Positions 34,433 through 44,489 of a stretch of DNA of 64,000 nucleotides are shown piece by piece. This DNA comes from Pseudomonas silesiensis. GTDB lineage: Bacteria > Pseudomonadota > Gammaproteobacteria > Pseudomonadales > Pseudomonadaceae. The notes beneath the pieces were generated by a model. It did no database searches. It saw only the letters and a program-made list of their open reading frames with translations, and was not told the DNA's origin. The first letter of the stretch is position 1, and each line of letters starts with the position of its first letter. Both the position numbers and the translations under genes were made by a program. The stretch spans positions 6,019,703-6,083,702 of the forward strand of contig NZ_CP014870.1 of assembly GCF_001661075.1 (NCBI RefSeq), written 5' to 3'.

Positions 34433-37400
34433 TATTTCACCAACTCCATCAACTTCCCAAACCCATCCACCACGTCGTACCTCACCTGCGCTGAGGTGAT
34501 CTTGGCGAAGAACTTGCGAGCGCAGGCGATTTTGGAGGCTTCGATGGCACGCAGATCCATGCTGGACATTGAACCCTTGGTTTCGGCGACAAAGTAAACG
34601 TGCTTCACCTTGCCCTCTTGGAAGGCGATAGCCCAATCTGGGTTGTAGTTGCCTACCGGCGTGGGTATGAAGAAACTCTTCGGTAGCTTGGCGTAAACCA
34701 CCACTTCAGTGCTTGCATCCAGCTCCTCGACGAATTTACGCTCGATGCTGGAGTCGGTGAACACGTAGTCATAGACGTGGTGCTTAGCTTCGAAGGCCTT
34801 GCTGAAATCGTCCTTGGGTTTCTCTGCAGTGAAGATGTTAGAGCTATGGGTTTCGTCCACCGGACTGTAAGCGATGTGCTCGACGATAGCTGTGGCCTTT
34901 TGCTCATTGATGAGCGTAGAGGCCTTAGCGATGAAGTCTTCCGGGTTGGTTTTGTACTGGCTGAAGACTGCCACGTTGATGTCTTTGAGGATGCTGGCAA
35001 TGGTACTGCGTGTTAGCTGGGTGTCCTCAGCCAGATTGCCAATCAGATCGTATTTCACCGCCGAATGAACGGAGTGGTTGTACTTTTCGGTCGAGCTTTC
35101 GGCGATCTTAAAGGCCGAGCCACTCTTCATATCGTCGAAGCTGGCATTCTCCAACTGGCTGCCGCGCTCGATAACGTACTGCATCGGTTTAACCCGTAAC
35201 TCAGCATCCAACGCTGCCACGCACTTGCCCACCAGCTCATTGCTTTCAAAATGAACGGTGTAAGCGGCTTTACGGTTGATTTTGTTCCACAGCGCTTGAA
35301 ATTCCTTCTTCTCGAAGTTCGAATTAAGGGGATTGATCTTGGCTTTGCGGTCATCACCAATCTCCGGCATTTGCGCCGCACTGAAGACGCTATCGATCAG
35401 CTGAAATACCTGAGTTGCATAGGGCTGCAGTTCAACCGGCAACTCTGCCAGTTGTTCTTGTTTTTTGGCCTCATGGTAGGTCAAGGTGATCTGATCGTTG
35501 TCGTCGGTGTAGTCGTTTTTCAGCAGGTACTTGTAAATCTGCTTGGCCAGTTGCGCAGAGACCTCAACGTCGCCAGTTGGGGTTTGTAAAATTTTTCCTT
35601 TGAAGTAATTCTCGGTGGCCTCACGCGGCCGTGCCGACAAAGACTCACTGATGTCCTTCTGCAGTGCACCAACGAAGTCCTTGTAGCTTTCGCTGGCCAC
35701 CACCGTCAGCTCATTAATTTGGTGCACGGTGGCCGGATCATCCATACGGTCACCCTGTTGGTTGACGGACAGGCGCATTCCACGACCCACCTCTTGGCGC
35801 CGCGAGATACTGTTATCGCTGTGCTTTAAGGTACAAATAACGAAGACGTTGGGGTTATCCCAGCCTTCGCGCAAAGCCGAGTGGGAGAAGATAAATCGCA
35901 CCGGTTCGTCGAATGACAACAGGCGTTCTTTATCCTTAAGGATCAAGTCGTAGGCATCCACGTCGTCGGTCTCAGTAGCTTTTTTCCCCACTGTGGGATC
36001 GACTAGGCGCTTGCTCTTCTTGTCGATAGAGAAGTAGCCATTATGGGTCTGGCGAACCTGAATACCCTTGAGATAGCGGTTGTAGGGAGTGTCTTCCAGC
36101 GTCATCACGTCGGTGAGGTAGGCGTTGTACTCTTCCTCGAAGATCTGCGCGTACTCGCCAGGCGATTCGCCGGTTGCGTCGTACTGGCGGTATTTTGCCA
36201 CCTCATCAATGAAGAACAGCGACAGCACCTTGATGCCCTTACTAAATAGCATCATCTCCTTCTGAAAGTGTGCTTTGACCGACTCGCGGATTTGGATGCG
36301 CCGCATGGCGGCCTCATCCACGTTGCCCACGGCCTCTCCGGCAACTAGCTCCACCCCGTTGGTAAAGCTCAGTGTATCGATACGGGCGTCAATCTCAGCA
36401 ACCACGAAGCCTTTGTACTGATCCAGTCCACCAGATAGATCGTACAGATTGTCGTTGCGGCCGAGTTTGCGCATTACTCGTTTGATACCACTGCTTTGCT
36501 TGATTTCCATCTCAACTCGCGCCACAGGCGATTTGGTCGAGACTTCAATGTCCTGTAAAAATAGATAAGCGTTGGTACCGGTCAGGCCTTTAACAGTGAT
36601 GCCGCGCACGCTGATCTTCTTCACCAGCTTTTGATTGTAGGCATCCAGCGCATCAAGGCGGTGGATTTTGTTGTACTCCGTTTTGTGAGTGGCCGAGTAG
36701 CGCACGATCATCAACGGATTAAACTCGCTGAAGGAAGCCAGCGTCTTGGCTCCCTCCATCTTCTGCGGCTCATCGAGAAACAGAATCGGCCGGTTAGCCT
36801 TGATCACATCAATGGGGCGGCGCGATTGAAAGTCATCCAGCTCTTCATAGATCCGCCGCTGATCTGCACCACGGGCTGCGAACGCCTGGACGTTGATAAC
36901 CATGACGTTAATGCCGCCATCCGAAGAGAAGCTTTCCAGGTTGTGCAGCTGCTTGGAGTTGTAGATGAAGAAGCGCGCCTTCTTGTCGTAGCTCTCTAAA
37001 AAGTGCTCGGCCGTGATCTGCAGCGACTTATAGACACCTTCACGAATGGCAATACTCGGCACTACAACGATAAACTTGCTCCAGCCATAACGTTTGTTCA
37101 GCTCGAACATGCTCTTGATGTAGCAATAGGTCTTACCAGTGCCTGTCTCCATCTCCACATCGAGATTGATGGTGCAGCCCGTATGTTTATCTCTAGCCTG
37201 CACCGCCGATAACGGCAAGTTCTGACGGCGTTGCACATCTTGAATGTTTCCCAACAACTGCGCCGCGCTCACCACTAACTCTGCATTCTTGAAACCAGCC
37301 TCAATAGGCTCAATCCTCTCCGCACCGAGCAAGTCAATCTGCTGTGGTGCCACCGGCGCGAAAGACTTAGCTCCAGGGTCAACGCGATAGCTTACACCCG

Positions 37401-37485
37401 AGGATTTTGGCTGGCCAATAAAGCAGTCGGCTAAGGCGTCTACCGCATAAGTCTGGTAGGGCTGGACTTTAAACTTCAGTTTCAT
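34432..37485 (-). CDS. Type III-like restriction subunit (Res), helicase-nuclease
   Basis: This 1,017-residue protein has a superfamily 2 helicase core with Walker [11 protein letters not shown] (about 112-121) and the DE-box variant FLDEPQK. The C-terminal PD-(D/E)XK nuclease shows [10 protein letters not shown] then YFVAETKGS, as in type III Res subunits. An ATG at 37491 is in frame, but 37485 has the better spacing from AAGGGG. It is 13 bases downstream of the mod gene and is coupled to the DUF262 gene by TAATG. It would translocate and cut unmodified DNA together with Mod. Confidence 0.9.
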   Translation of the reverse strand: MKLKFKVQPYQTYAVDALADCFIGQPKSSGVSYRVDPGAKSFAPVAPQQIDLLGAERIEPIEAGFKNAELVVSAAQLLGNIQDVQRRQNLPLSAVQARDKHTGCTINLDVEMETGTGKTYCYIKSMFELNKRYGWSKFIVVVPSIAIREGVYKSLQITAEHFLESYDKKARFFIYNSKQLHNLESFSSDGGINVMVINVQAFAARGADQRRIYEELDDFQSRRPIDVIKANRPILFLDEPQKMEGAKTLASFSEFNPLMIVRYSATHKTEYNKIHRLDALDAYNQKLVKKISVRGITVKGLTGTNAYLFLQDIEVSTKSPVARVEMEIKQSSGIKRVMRKLGRNDNLYDLSGGLDQYKGFVVAEIDARIDTLSFTNGVELVAGEAVGNVDEAAMRRIQIRESVKAHFQKEMMLFSKGIKVLSLFFIDEVAKYRQYDATGESPGEYAQIFEEEYNAYLTDVMTLEDTPYNRYLKGIQVRQTHNGYFSIDKKSKRLVDPTVGKKATETDDVDAYDLILKDKERLLSFDEPVRFIFSHSALREGWDNPNVFVICTLKHSDNSISRRQEVGRGMRLSVNQQGDRMDDPATVHQINELTVVASESYKDFVGALQKDISESLSARPREATENYFKGKILQTPTGDVEVSAQLAKQIYKYLLKNDYTDDNDQITLTYHEAKKQEQLAELPVELQPYATQVFQLIDSVFSAAQMPEIGDDRKAKINPLNSNFEKKEFQALWNKINRKAAYTVHFESNELVGKCVAALDAELRVKPMQYVIERGSQLENASFDDMKSGSAFKIAESSTEKYNHSVHSAVKYDLIGNLAEDTQLTRSTIASILKDINVAVFSQYKTNPEDFIAKASTLINEQKATAIVEHIAYSPVDETHSSNIFTAEKPKDDFSKAFEAKHHVYDYVFTDSSIERKFVEELDASTEVVVYAKLPKSFFIPTPVGNYNPDWAIAFQEGKVKHVYFVAETKGSMSSMDLRAIEASKIACARKFFAKITSAQVRYDVVDGFGKLMELVK

Positions 37486-37498
37486 ACGCATCAGCCCC

Positions 37499-39388
37499 TT
37501 ATAGCGTCTTGATTTCGGTAGCTGGCGAAAGCAATTTAAACATCTGCCCGACATTAATTTTTACGCTATCACTGGCGAAGCCAGCGTCGCGGAAAACCAC
37601 ACGTAGCGGCTTATGCCCAACGAGCTGTTTGATGAAGTCTTCGTCGATACCGATATCGAAGCAGGCGACCAGTGCATTGCCGTCAACGAAGTACACGGTC
37701 TTACCAGCGATAATTTGCTGGGTGATAGGAAGGGCTAGATCTACCCCCCAGTCCAGCAACACCTGAAAAAGTAGGTCTTCAGCAGTGCGGTCTTCGCGGA
37801 TATTATCAACTTGATCGGATAGCAAATCCTGGCGAACTGCATCCGGGATGTAGTAAACCTCGTTCATATTTGAGGTATCAATTTTGAAATACCTAAATCC
37901 GACATCGAGTTTTAAACCATCACTACTACCTTCTTGGGAATTTGAATCAGACTCAACCTTAGCAGAAAAATTTCTGAGCCTTGACTTAGCGAGATCAGCA
38001 ATCGTTTCAAACCCGTCTTCTGGAGCAGGAAGCACCTCTGGAATTTGGACCAGAATATATCGGCGATTACCACCATCTTCCATATTTAGAGCAACAACCG
38101 CTTGCCCAGCGGGAGCACTACCAGCAAAAAAGTCCATAACTATATCGTCCGAGTTAGCGGACGTAGCTATTTTGATGGCCCTCTTTAACAATTTAGTAGG
38201 CTTAACCGAATTCAGCACATTCTCTGTATTTTTGAATGAAACATAATCGAGCAGTTCTCGCTTTGCCTCTTGGGTGTGCCCTACTTCTTTATAAGACCAC
38301 AATGTCTGCGGAACCCGCCCCCCAGAGACCTCAGACAAGAAACGTTTCAAACGAGGCATGTTATTTCCGTCAGCCCCCCACCAAATTCGATTATCAGCAA
38401 TAAGCTTTTCGAAGTTCGCCTTGGAATGCCGCCAGTATAGGCCCCTACCAGGAACAAATACCTTACCGGTGGGCCCCTCCACTTCATACTGGCCATCTGC
38501 ATATGCATTTCGAGCGGTAAGATTGTCTGACATCCAGGGCCCACGCGTGTCTTGGTCCGGATTTTTATACAACGCATCCTGCTCAGCTGTTCGATCTAAC
38601 AGTGTAGGAGTCCAAGAGGCTGCATTTTTTGCATAAATCACTATGTAATCATGGTCCTCTGAAAAGTGTTTCGCGCTATTCTTTGGGGCATATACTTTTT
38701 GCCAAATAACAGTCGCCACGAAATTTTGAGCACCAAAAATTTCGTCACAAATCTTCTTCAAGCTATCAACTTCATTATCGTCAATCGAAATAAATAGAGA
38801 GCCATCATCTTTGAGAAGATTCCAGGCAAGCTTTATTCTCGGATACATCATCGAAAGCCAATCAGAGTGAAACCTACCATTAGCCTCAGTATTTGCTACA
38901 AGTCGTCGACCAGTTGCATCTTGTTGATTTGATCGTTCAAAATAGGCTTCGCTATTTTCGGAAAAATCATCATCATAGATAAAATCGTTCCCCGTATTGT
39001 AGGGTGGATCTATGTAAATCATCTTTACTCGATTTAAATAAACCTCCTGCAAAAGCTTTAGGGCTTCAAGATTATCCCCTTCAATAAATAAATTTCTTGT
39101 CGAATCGAAATCAATACTTTCATCCCGGAAAGGTCGGAGAGTCTTCGCAATTGGTGCATTAGCCATCAACAACGCTTCGCGCTTACCCGGCCAATTCAGC
39201 TGATAGCGCTCCTGTGGTCCGTCAACGATAGAAGAAGACAATTCCTGACGCAGCAGGTCGAAGTCAATGGCCTTCTTCAGCTCACCCGCTGCATCCCGAG
39301 CCTCGGTAACGCAATTGGGAAACAACGCGGCCAGCTTATCGATATTGGCTTCGGTCAGGTTTTGAGAGTGCATCTTCAGCTTGTCCAT
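37499..39388 (-). CDS. Type III-like DNA methyltransferase (Mod)
   Basis: This 629-residue beta-class adenine methyltransferase has the catalytic motif [11 protein letters not shown] (DPPY at 127-130) followed by the target-recognition region. The SAM-binding motif lies near residue 420. That motif reads [13 protein letters not shown], whereas related enzymes usually have FAGSGTT or similar, so the last glycine of FxGxG is alanine. The long N-terminus with [13 protein letters not shown] is typical of type III Mod. The ribosome site is AGGACG. It lies between DUF4391 and res in one operon. Confidence 0.92.
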   Translation of the reverse strand: MDKLKMHSQNLTEANIDKLAALFPNCVTEARDAAGELKKAIDFDLLRQELSSSIVDGPQERYQLNWPGKREALLMANAPIAKTLRPFRDESIDFDSTRNLFIEGDNLEALKLLQEVYLNRVKMIYIDPPYNTGNDFIYDDDFSENSEAYFERSNQQDATGRRLVANTEANGRFHSDWLSMMYPRIKLAWNLLKDDGSLFISIDDNEVDSLKKICDEIFGAQNFVATVIWQKVYAPKNSAKHFSEDHDYIVIYAKNAASWTPTLLDRTAEQDALYKNPDQDTRGPWMSDNLTARNAYADGQYEVEGPTGKVFVPGRGLYWRHSKANFEKLIADNRIWWGADGNNMPRLKRFLSEVSGGRVPQTLWSYKEVGHTQEAKRELLDYVSFKNTENVLNSVKPTKLLKRAIKIATSANSDDIVMDFFAGSAPAGQAVVALNMEDGGNRRYILVQIPEVLPAPEDGFETIADLAKSRLRNFSAKVESDSNSQEGSSDGLKLDVGFRYFKIDTSNMNEVYYIPDAVRQDLLSDQVDNIREDRTAEDLLFQVLLDWGVDLALPITQQIIAGKTVYFVDGNALVACFDIGIDEDFIKQLVGHKPLRVVFRDAGFASDSVKINVGQMFKLLSPATEIKTL

Positions 39389-39431
39389 GGGACGTCCTGT
39401 AATTCTTAAATTCTTGGGTGCGAACTGGCGC

Positions 39432-40124
39432 TTACGCGCTCAGCTGATCAATTTTGGTATTCAGTTCCCGCAATTGAGCGTTGAGCTCCACTTTGCGGTT
39501 GAACTGTATTTCTTTGTGCAAACGCGCCTCCAGCTTGCGTTGCTCGCCTTGCAAGCTGCGCAGTCGGGTCAGTCGCTGCAGCTGCTCTGAAAGACTTTCA
39601 CCAAGCCTCGCTGGTTTGGGTAGCAAGCTACGCAGCAGTTGTTCGTAAAGGCCATACAGATCCAGCGCCACCGGCAGTAGCTGCCGCTCGGTATCAGCAG
39701 CTAACCAGGCTCCCGAGAAGTAGCCATCAATGACCCACTTGCTGGGATCGGCTTCGCTCGGGCGCTTAAAGGTCGCCACCATGCGGGTGCATTGCTCATG
39801 GTGCAACTGGAAGATGATCGGCAACGGGATAGCGCGGTCGATAGCGCGCAGCACATCTTCATCCAACTCAGCTGATTTCAGTACGATGTCGAAAATCTGA
39901 ATTTCTACGACACCGCCCCGCGCCGGGAGGTTAATAGTTTCCGGGGCCAGTTTGTACTGCCAGGTGATTTGCTCGACCTGGGCAACAAACTTTTCGCGCA
40001 GCGTCGAGCCGACAGAGCCGCGCTCGTAGATTTTGTTCTTCGCCACCACGCGGCCAACCTTGGCCTGTGAAGGAAAACTAAACAGCGCGGGCGTGACTGG
40101 TGGTGTAACTGGGGCCTGGCTCAT
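39432..40124 (-). CDS. DUF4391 protein of the helicase-Mod-Res operon
   Basis: This 230-residue protein matches the DUF4391 family. Its N-terminal two-thirds are mixed alpha/beta (VGRVVAKNKIYERG near the start), and the last 60 residues form a charged coiled coil (LQRLTRLRSLQGEQRKLEA). It overlaps the upstream helicase gene by four bases. The family is found next to helicase and type III-like R-M genes and its biochemical role is unknown. A structural or regulatory link between helicase and methylase is plausible. Confidence 0.85.
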   Translation of the reverse strand: MSQAPVTPPVTPALFSFPSQAKVGRVVAKNKIYERGSVGSTLREKFVAQVEQITWQYKLAPETINLPARGGVVEIQIFDIVLKSAELDEDVLRAIDRAIPLPIIFQLHHEQCTRMVATFKRPSEADPSKWVIDGYFSGAWLAADTERQLLPVALDLYGLYEQLLRSLLPKPARLGESLSEQLQRLTRLRSLQGEQRKLEARLHKEIQFNRKVELNAQLRELNTKIDQLSA

Positions 40125-43100
40125 GCCGTGCCCTGAATGACGATGAAAGTAATAAGCTCGAAATCATCCAGCCCAGAGATGGTGTCGACCAACGCGGTGG
40201 TCTTACCGCCGCTGAACAGACTATCGATGTCCTTCTCTTCCTTCAAATCGATCATCGAGCGAATCGCTTGGTCGAGCAGATTGGAGTAGGCGCGCATGTT
40301 ACGCCCGTCTTCAGTTGCTTGATTGAACAACTGATAGGCGTCACGAATCGGCTGACTGTGGCCCTTACAAGCGCTACGCGCCAGATCCAGCAGGCGCTTG
40401 GCTTCTGTCTGATCACTGATGATCTGCCCTTCAAGACTGATATAGATCAGGTAAAAGGGATGCAGTCGATTCTGTTGATTAAGGCTGAAACCGTGCTTGC
40501 GATTGCGCAAAGTGAAAATTACGCCGGGCACTAATCCAAGCTCTTGCTCAGCCGGCACGACGGTGTGCAAACCATTGGGAATGTTATCAAGGTCACCATT
40601 TGCCTTGATGTAATTGAGCAAGTCCATGCGAAAATCGTTGAGGCCGAGGTCGGTGATGGAGACGCCGGTCTTTATGTCTTCCATCTCAATCACTTCATCC
40701 TGCAAGCGTCGCAGCTGCTCTTTGCGATAGGCCACGTCGTTGGCCTGGGCGTTGAGCACGTTGTCGTCACCGGTGGCGGTAACGTCAGCAATCATCATGC
40801 GATTTTCAACCCGCTCTTTGAGGTTGATGTACTCGTCAAGGCTTATGTCTGGCCAGTAGTTGACCAACTGAATACTGGTATTCTGCGAACCAATACGATC
40901 TACCCGACCGAAGCGCTGGATGATGCGCACCGGATTCCAGTGAATGTCATAGTTGATCAAGTAGTCGCAGTCTTGCAGGTTCTGGCCTTCGGAGATGCAG
41001 TCGGTGCCGATGAGAATGTCGATTTCACGGGCCTCATCTGGATAAATCACTGCTTTTTCTTTCGAACGCGGCGAGAACAGCGTCAGCAAACCCTGGAAGT
41101 CGTAAGTCTGGCGACTGCCCGGCATAGTGCCAAGGGTGGACTTGGGCACATCGCTGCCGGTGACCTTGCCAGAATGTACCTTGTGAGTGCTCAGCAGGTA
41201 CTCAGCCAGGTTGTCGTAAAGGTAATTGGCGGTATCGGCGAAGGCGGTAAAAATCAGCACCTTGCGATTTCCAGGATTGATCGGTGATGCCAGCTTGCTG
41301 GTGATCTGGGTTTTCAGGTGCTGCAGTTTGGCGTCGTCGGCTGGTGTGACTTTGGCCATTTCAGCCAACAACTCTTCAATGAAGATCAGGTCACCTTGCA
41401 GGTCTTGCTCCCAAGACGGCACGTCCATGTCTTCCAAGCTGATCTGAATCTTCTTACCGATGGTAATGTCGCCGGGCAAAGGTAAATTATCGTCGTCAAA
41501 ATCGGTATCTTCAAAGGCCGCGGTAACGTCGGCGAAGTCACTGGCAAGGCCGGTTTTCTTGAAAGTGGCGATTTTATCCAGCGCGCTCCGATGCGTGTTT
41601 TGCAGATTTTTCAGGGTCAGACGGAAAGACTCGACCGAGCTCTCGAGCCGCTTTAGCAGGTTGGTAGTCATCAGCGCTTGCAGGCTTCTCTCACGGTCAA
41701 CCTGTTTGAGCTTGCCTTTACCTCCCTCCACTTCGGTGTCGTACATCTCTTCGTATTTTTTCAACCGACTGGGCAGGATATAGCTAACCGGTGCGTACAC
41801 GGCGAGCTTAAGCAGCGACAACCGGTTGAAGATTTCGTTGAAGCCGATGACGTCACCACGCGGAGTCAACGGGCAATGAAACGATAGGGGCTTGCGGCGC
41901 TCAGGAAAACTGCCGATGTCGGCGGTGTTGTAGAAGGTCTCGATATGCCGGCGCGATCGGGCAATGGTGACGCTGTCGAGCAGTTCGAAGAAGTCGAAAT
42001 CAAGGGTATTGAGAATCGCAGCTGCAGTACGTTTTTCGGGTGGCAGACCGGTCCACACATTAAAGGCTGCCTGGGCGCGACGGAAAATACCGTCGATGTC
42101 CTTTTCAGTGCGAAGCTTCTTACTAAGGTTGTCGCTCTCGCCCTCGTAGGCCAAGGCCAACTGGTTTCGCAAGTCACTAAAACGGTTGTTGACCGGGGTG
42201 GCCGAAAGCATCAGCACTTTGGTTTTCACACCTTGACGAATGACCTGATTCATCAGCCGCTGGTAACGGGTCTCTTTGTCTTTATAGACGTCGTTGTTAC
42301 GGAAATTGTGCGACTCATCGATCACAACTAGGTCGTAGTTACCCCAATTGACGCGATCCAGCGGAATGCCCAGTGACTCACCACGGGTACGAGTCAGATC
42401 GGTGTGACAGAGCACGTCGTAGTTGAAGCGATCCTTGGCAAAAATGTTGGTCTTAAGGTTCTGGTTGTAGTTGCGCCAGTTGTCGGAGAGCTTCTTAGGG
42501 CAGAGCACCAAAACCGACTTGTTGCGCAGCTCGTAATACTTGATCACCGCCAATGCGGTGAAGGTTTTACCCAGGCCCACGCTGTCCGCCAGGATGCAGC
42601 CGCTGTAGGTTTCCAGTTTATTGATCAGTCCGGTGGCCGCGTCGCGCTGAAAGTTGAACAGCTTTTGCCAAATCAGACTGTCCTGATAGCCGGTGCGGTC
42701 ATTGGGTAGGACGTCCTCATTTACGTCTTCCAGAAACTCGCGGAAGATGTTGTAGAGCATTAGAAAATAGATTCGCTCTGGGGGGTTCTCCTGGTAGACC
42801 GATGCGATGTGGTCGCAGAGTCGACCAGTCACATCTTCAAGTTTTTCCGAGTCGCTCCAAATTTGCTCGAACAAGTTGAGGAACATGCCCGTGTGGGCTG
42901 GTTCATCGAAACGGGAAACGATGTTTGAGAGCGCATCACCTTTCTGGTAGCCCAGATCGACAGCTGTAAATCCCTGAACGGGCATAAATACGGCGTCGCC
43001 CGCCTCAGCCTGTGCACCGATAAAGGGCTGCATCGGAGCCTGAGCACGGTTGGAACGGAAGGTAGCCTTACGGCGTATCCAGTCTGCACACTCCCTGGCG

Positions 43101-43411
43101 ATGGCTTTTTGAGTAAGTTGATTCTTCAACTGGATCTCAAACTCACTACCAGTCAGGCTGCGCTCGCGCTCCGCCTTGGGGATATAGAACTCGCGCTGCT
43201 CCTTCTTGATCTTGTCGCTGACCTCATTGGGGACGAAGGTCGGCGAGGTGAAGATGAACTCCAAGGAGTCTATGCTCTCCAGCTCCTTCTTCAGCGCCAC
43301 GTAGGCGTAGATCGAAAAGCACGAAGCAGCGATCTTCAGCTTCGAACCCGGCTTAATCGTACCTTTTAGGCTTTCACCAAGCAGGGTATTGATGTTGTCG
43401 ATCAGTTCCAT
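40121..43411 (-). CDS. SNF2-type helicase with N-terminal PLD-like region
   Basis: This 1,096-residue protein starts with a PLD-like fold (LKIAASCFSIYAYVALKKEL) without a convincing HKD motif, then a SNF2/superfamily 2 helicase. The helicase has Walker A DSVGLGKTFTA (about 276-286), DESH box VVIDESHNFRN, LSATPVNNR, and motif VI RFGRVDRIGSQN. The long open frame begins earlier, but the ATG at 43411 starts the conserved protein and follows AAAGGG. It is the first gene of the five-gene operon. Similar helicases act as DNA translocases in DISARM-like systems; this one is not accompanied by DISARM genes. Confidence 0.88.
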   Translation of the reverse strand: MELIDNINTLLGESLKGTIKPGSKLKIAASCFSIYAYVALKKELESIDSLEFIFTSPTFVPNEVSDKIKKEQREFYIPKAERERSLTGSEFEIQLKNQLTQKAIARECADWIRRKATFRSNRAQAPMQPFIGAQAEAGDAVFMPVQGFTAVDLGYQKGDALSNIVSRFDEPAHTGMFLNLFEQIWSDSEKLEDVTGRLCDHIASVYQENPPERIYFLMLYNIFREFLEDVNEDVLPNDRTGYQDSLIWQKLFNFQRDAATGLINKLETYSGCILADSVGLGKTFTALAVIKYYELRNKSVLVLCPKKLSDNWRNYNQNLKTNIFAKDRFNYDVLCHTDLTRTRGESLGIPLDRVNWGNYDLVVIDESHNFRNNDVYKDKETRYQRLMNQVIRQGVKTKVLMLSATPVNNRFSDLRNQLALAYEGESDNLSKKLRTEKDIDGIFRRAQAAFNVWTGLPPEKRTAAAILNTLDFDFFELLDSVTIARSRRHIETFYNTADIGSFPERRKPLSFHCPLTPRGDVIGFNEIFNRLSLLKLAVYAPVSYILPSRLKKYEEMYDTEVEGGKGKLKQVDRERSLQALMTTNLLKRLESSVESFRLTLKNLQNTHRSALDKIATFKKTGLASDFADVTAAFEDTDFDDDNLPLPGDITIGKKIQISLEDMDVPSWEQDLQGDLIFIEELLAEMAKVTPADDAKLQHLKTQITSKLASPINPGNRKVLIFTAFADTANYLYDNLAEYLLSTHKVHSGKVTGSDVPKSTLGTMPGSRQTYDFQGLLTLFSPRSKEKAVIYPDEAREIDILIGTDCISEGQNLQDCDYLINYDIHWNPVRIIQRFGRVDRIGSQNTSIQLVNYWPDISLDEYINLKERVENRMMIADVTATGDDNVLNAQANDVAYRKEQLRRLQDEVIEMEDIKTGVSITDLGLNDFRMDLLNYIKANGDLDNIPNGLHTVVPAEQELGLVPGVIFTLRNRKHGFSLNQQNRLHPFYLIYISLEGQIISDQTEAKRLLDLARSACKGHSQPIRDAYQLFNQATEDGRNMRAYSNLLDQAIRSMIDLKEEKDIDSLFSGGKTTALVDTISGLDDFELITFIVIQGTA

Positions 43412-43573
43412 ATGAAGGATTCCCTTTATGCGAGCTGAGGGGATTATCATGGAGCTTGCAACGAATATCACGGATTACTAGCCGGCAGATTGCCACGTAC
43501 ACAAATTCCAGCCTAATGAGCGCCATAATGATCCCAACCTTGAGTCTGATGGTTGGGTGCACGAACGGACACA

Positions 43574-43596
43574 GTGGGGGGACAAATGGGGGGACA
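43574..43596 (+). repeat. Two 12-base-period direct repeats at the right end
   Basis: GTGGGGGGACA (43574) and ATGGGGGGACA (43586) have the same sequence, period and orientation as the three copies beside the integrase. They lie about 60 bases inside attR, as expected for integrase arm sites. Confidence 0.75.
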
Positions 43597-43655
43597 GAAA
43601 TCTCTAAAGCCACAAACACCAACAAAACAAGGTAAATACCCAAAAATAACGCCGC

Positions 43656-43675
43656 CCACAAGCCGGCTTTTTAAT
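43656..43675 (+). repeat. attR: right 20-base direct repeat of the element
   Basis: Identical to 12214-12233. Here the left arm of the terminator hairpin is degenerate (GCCGC), so only the attL copy makes a full terminator. Sequence to the right resumes core-genome character. Confidence 0.88.
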
Positions 43676-43779
43676 GCCTGACAGAAAGCAGACCCGTCGT
43701 CTAAAACTCTGAACAAGAGGTTGTGAAGCAGGGAAGCAATTGCTACCGTAACGACAAACGTCATTACAGGTATCTCACC

Positions 43780-44019
43780 ATGGCTTCTATCAACATTCGC
43801 ATTGACGATGACCTGAAGCAGCGTTCATTTGCCGAGCTGGAAAAACTCGGCGTAACGCCCTCCGAGCTTCTGCGCCAAACACTCCAATACGTCGCCGAAC
43901 GAGGCAAATTGCCTTTCAAGGCAGCATTACTTAGCGAAGAGGATGAAGCCCTCATTGCAGTGGTCACCGAGCGCCTTGCCGCCCCTCAGCGAGTCAAGGT
44001 TAGCCTGGATGACCTATAG
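43780..44019 (+). CDS. relB: RelB/DinJ-family antitoxin
   Basis: This 79-residue protein has a ribbon-helix-helix start (ASINIRIDDDLKQRSFAELE) and DinJ-like TPSELLRQTLQYVAERGKLPF. It would neutralise the RelE-type toxin encoded next, with an 11-base overlap, and repress the operon. It lies just outside attR, so it is probably resident, though it could have been left by an earlier element. Confidence 0.9.
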   Translation: MASINIRIDDDLKQRSFAELEKLGVTPSELLRQTLQYVAERGKLPFKAALLSEEDEALIAVVTERLAAPQRVKVSLDDL

Positions 44020-44311
44020 CCTCGAATTTGATCGTCGCGCATTGAAAGAGTGGAACAAACTGGGCGGCACCTTGCGCCAGCAGTTCAAAAAGAAGCTTGT
44101 TGAGGTGTTGAAAAACCCTCGCGTTGAAGCCAACCGACTTCGTAATTTGCCAGATTGCTACAAGATAAAGCTACGCAGTGCCGGCTATCGGCTGATCTAT
44201 CAAGTGATTGATCAAGAGGTTGTGGTGTTTGTGATCGCCATTGGAAAGCGAGAAGGTGAAGCCGCTTATCAAGATGCTCAGGACCGAATCAGTCAGCAAC
44301 CTGCTGACTGA
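44009..44311 (+). CDS. relE: RelE-family mRNA interferase toxin
   Basis: This 100-residue protein has the RelE fold: YSLEFDRRALKEWNKLGGTLR at the start, NRLRNLPDCYKIKLRSAGYR in the middle and VVVFVIAIGKRE near the end. The basic and tyrosine residues used for ribosome-dependent mRNA cleavage are in place. The ATG lies inside the end of the antitoxin gene. An open frame extends further upstream but would be out of family. Confidence 0.92.
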   Translation: MTYSLEFDRRALKEWNKLGGTLRQQFKKKLVEVLKNPRVEANRLRNLPDCYKIKLRSAGYRLIYQVIDQEVVVFVIAIGKREGEAAYQDAQDRISQQPAD

Positions 44312-44489
44312 TTCGAAGGGTTTTCCTTACGCAACCTCAAGTACATGCGCGCTTTTGCCGAAGCGTGGTCGGACGTGGAATTTGTGCAACAAGCTGCTGC
44401 ACAATTGCTATAAACCCCTGTAATGGAATGGCAAGTAGCTCAAGCTGGTGAGTCCATGTAAGCAATGCTGCGTTCGCTGTAGCTGAGCC

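Larger units (their letters stand above)
12214..43675. mobile_element. 31.4-kb integrative element (defence island)
   Basis: The element is bounded by identical 20-base att repeats, with a P4-type integrase at the left end and matching 12-base-period repeats inside both ends. Its core functions are an AlpA-like regulator, DUF3987 protein, DUF932/YqaJ/metal-binding/RadC-like module and a YagK/YfjJ-type replication protein. Its cargo is at least three multi-gene defence-like operons. Several cargo segments (13.9-20.1 kb, 24.2-27.6 kb) are visibly richer in A+T than the flanking core. No relaxase/type IV secretion set and no phage structural genes are present, so mobility probably depends on integration and excision plus a helper. 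Confidence 0.88.

Noticed and set aside
34432..43411. DISARM or BREX system
   Set aside because: No DrmA/DrmB, PglZ or BrxC/L-like proteins; the methylase and nuclease are of type III style.
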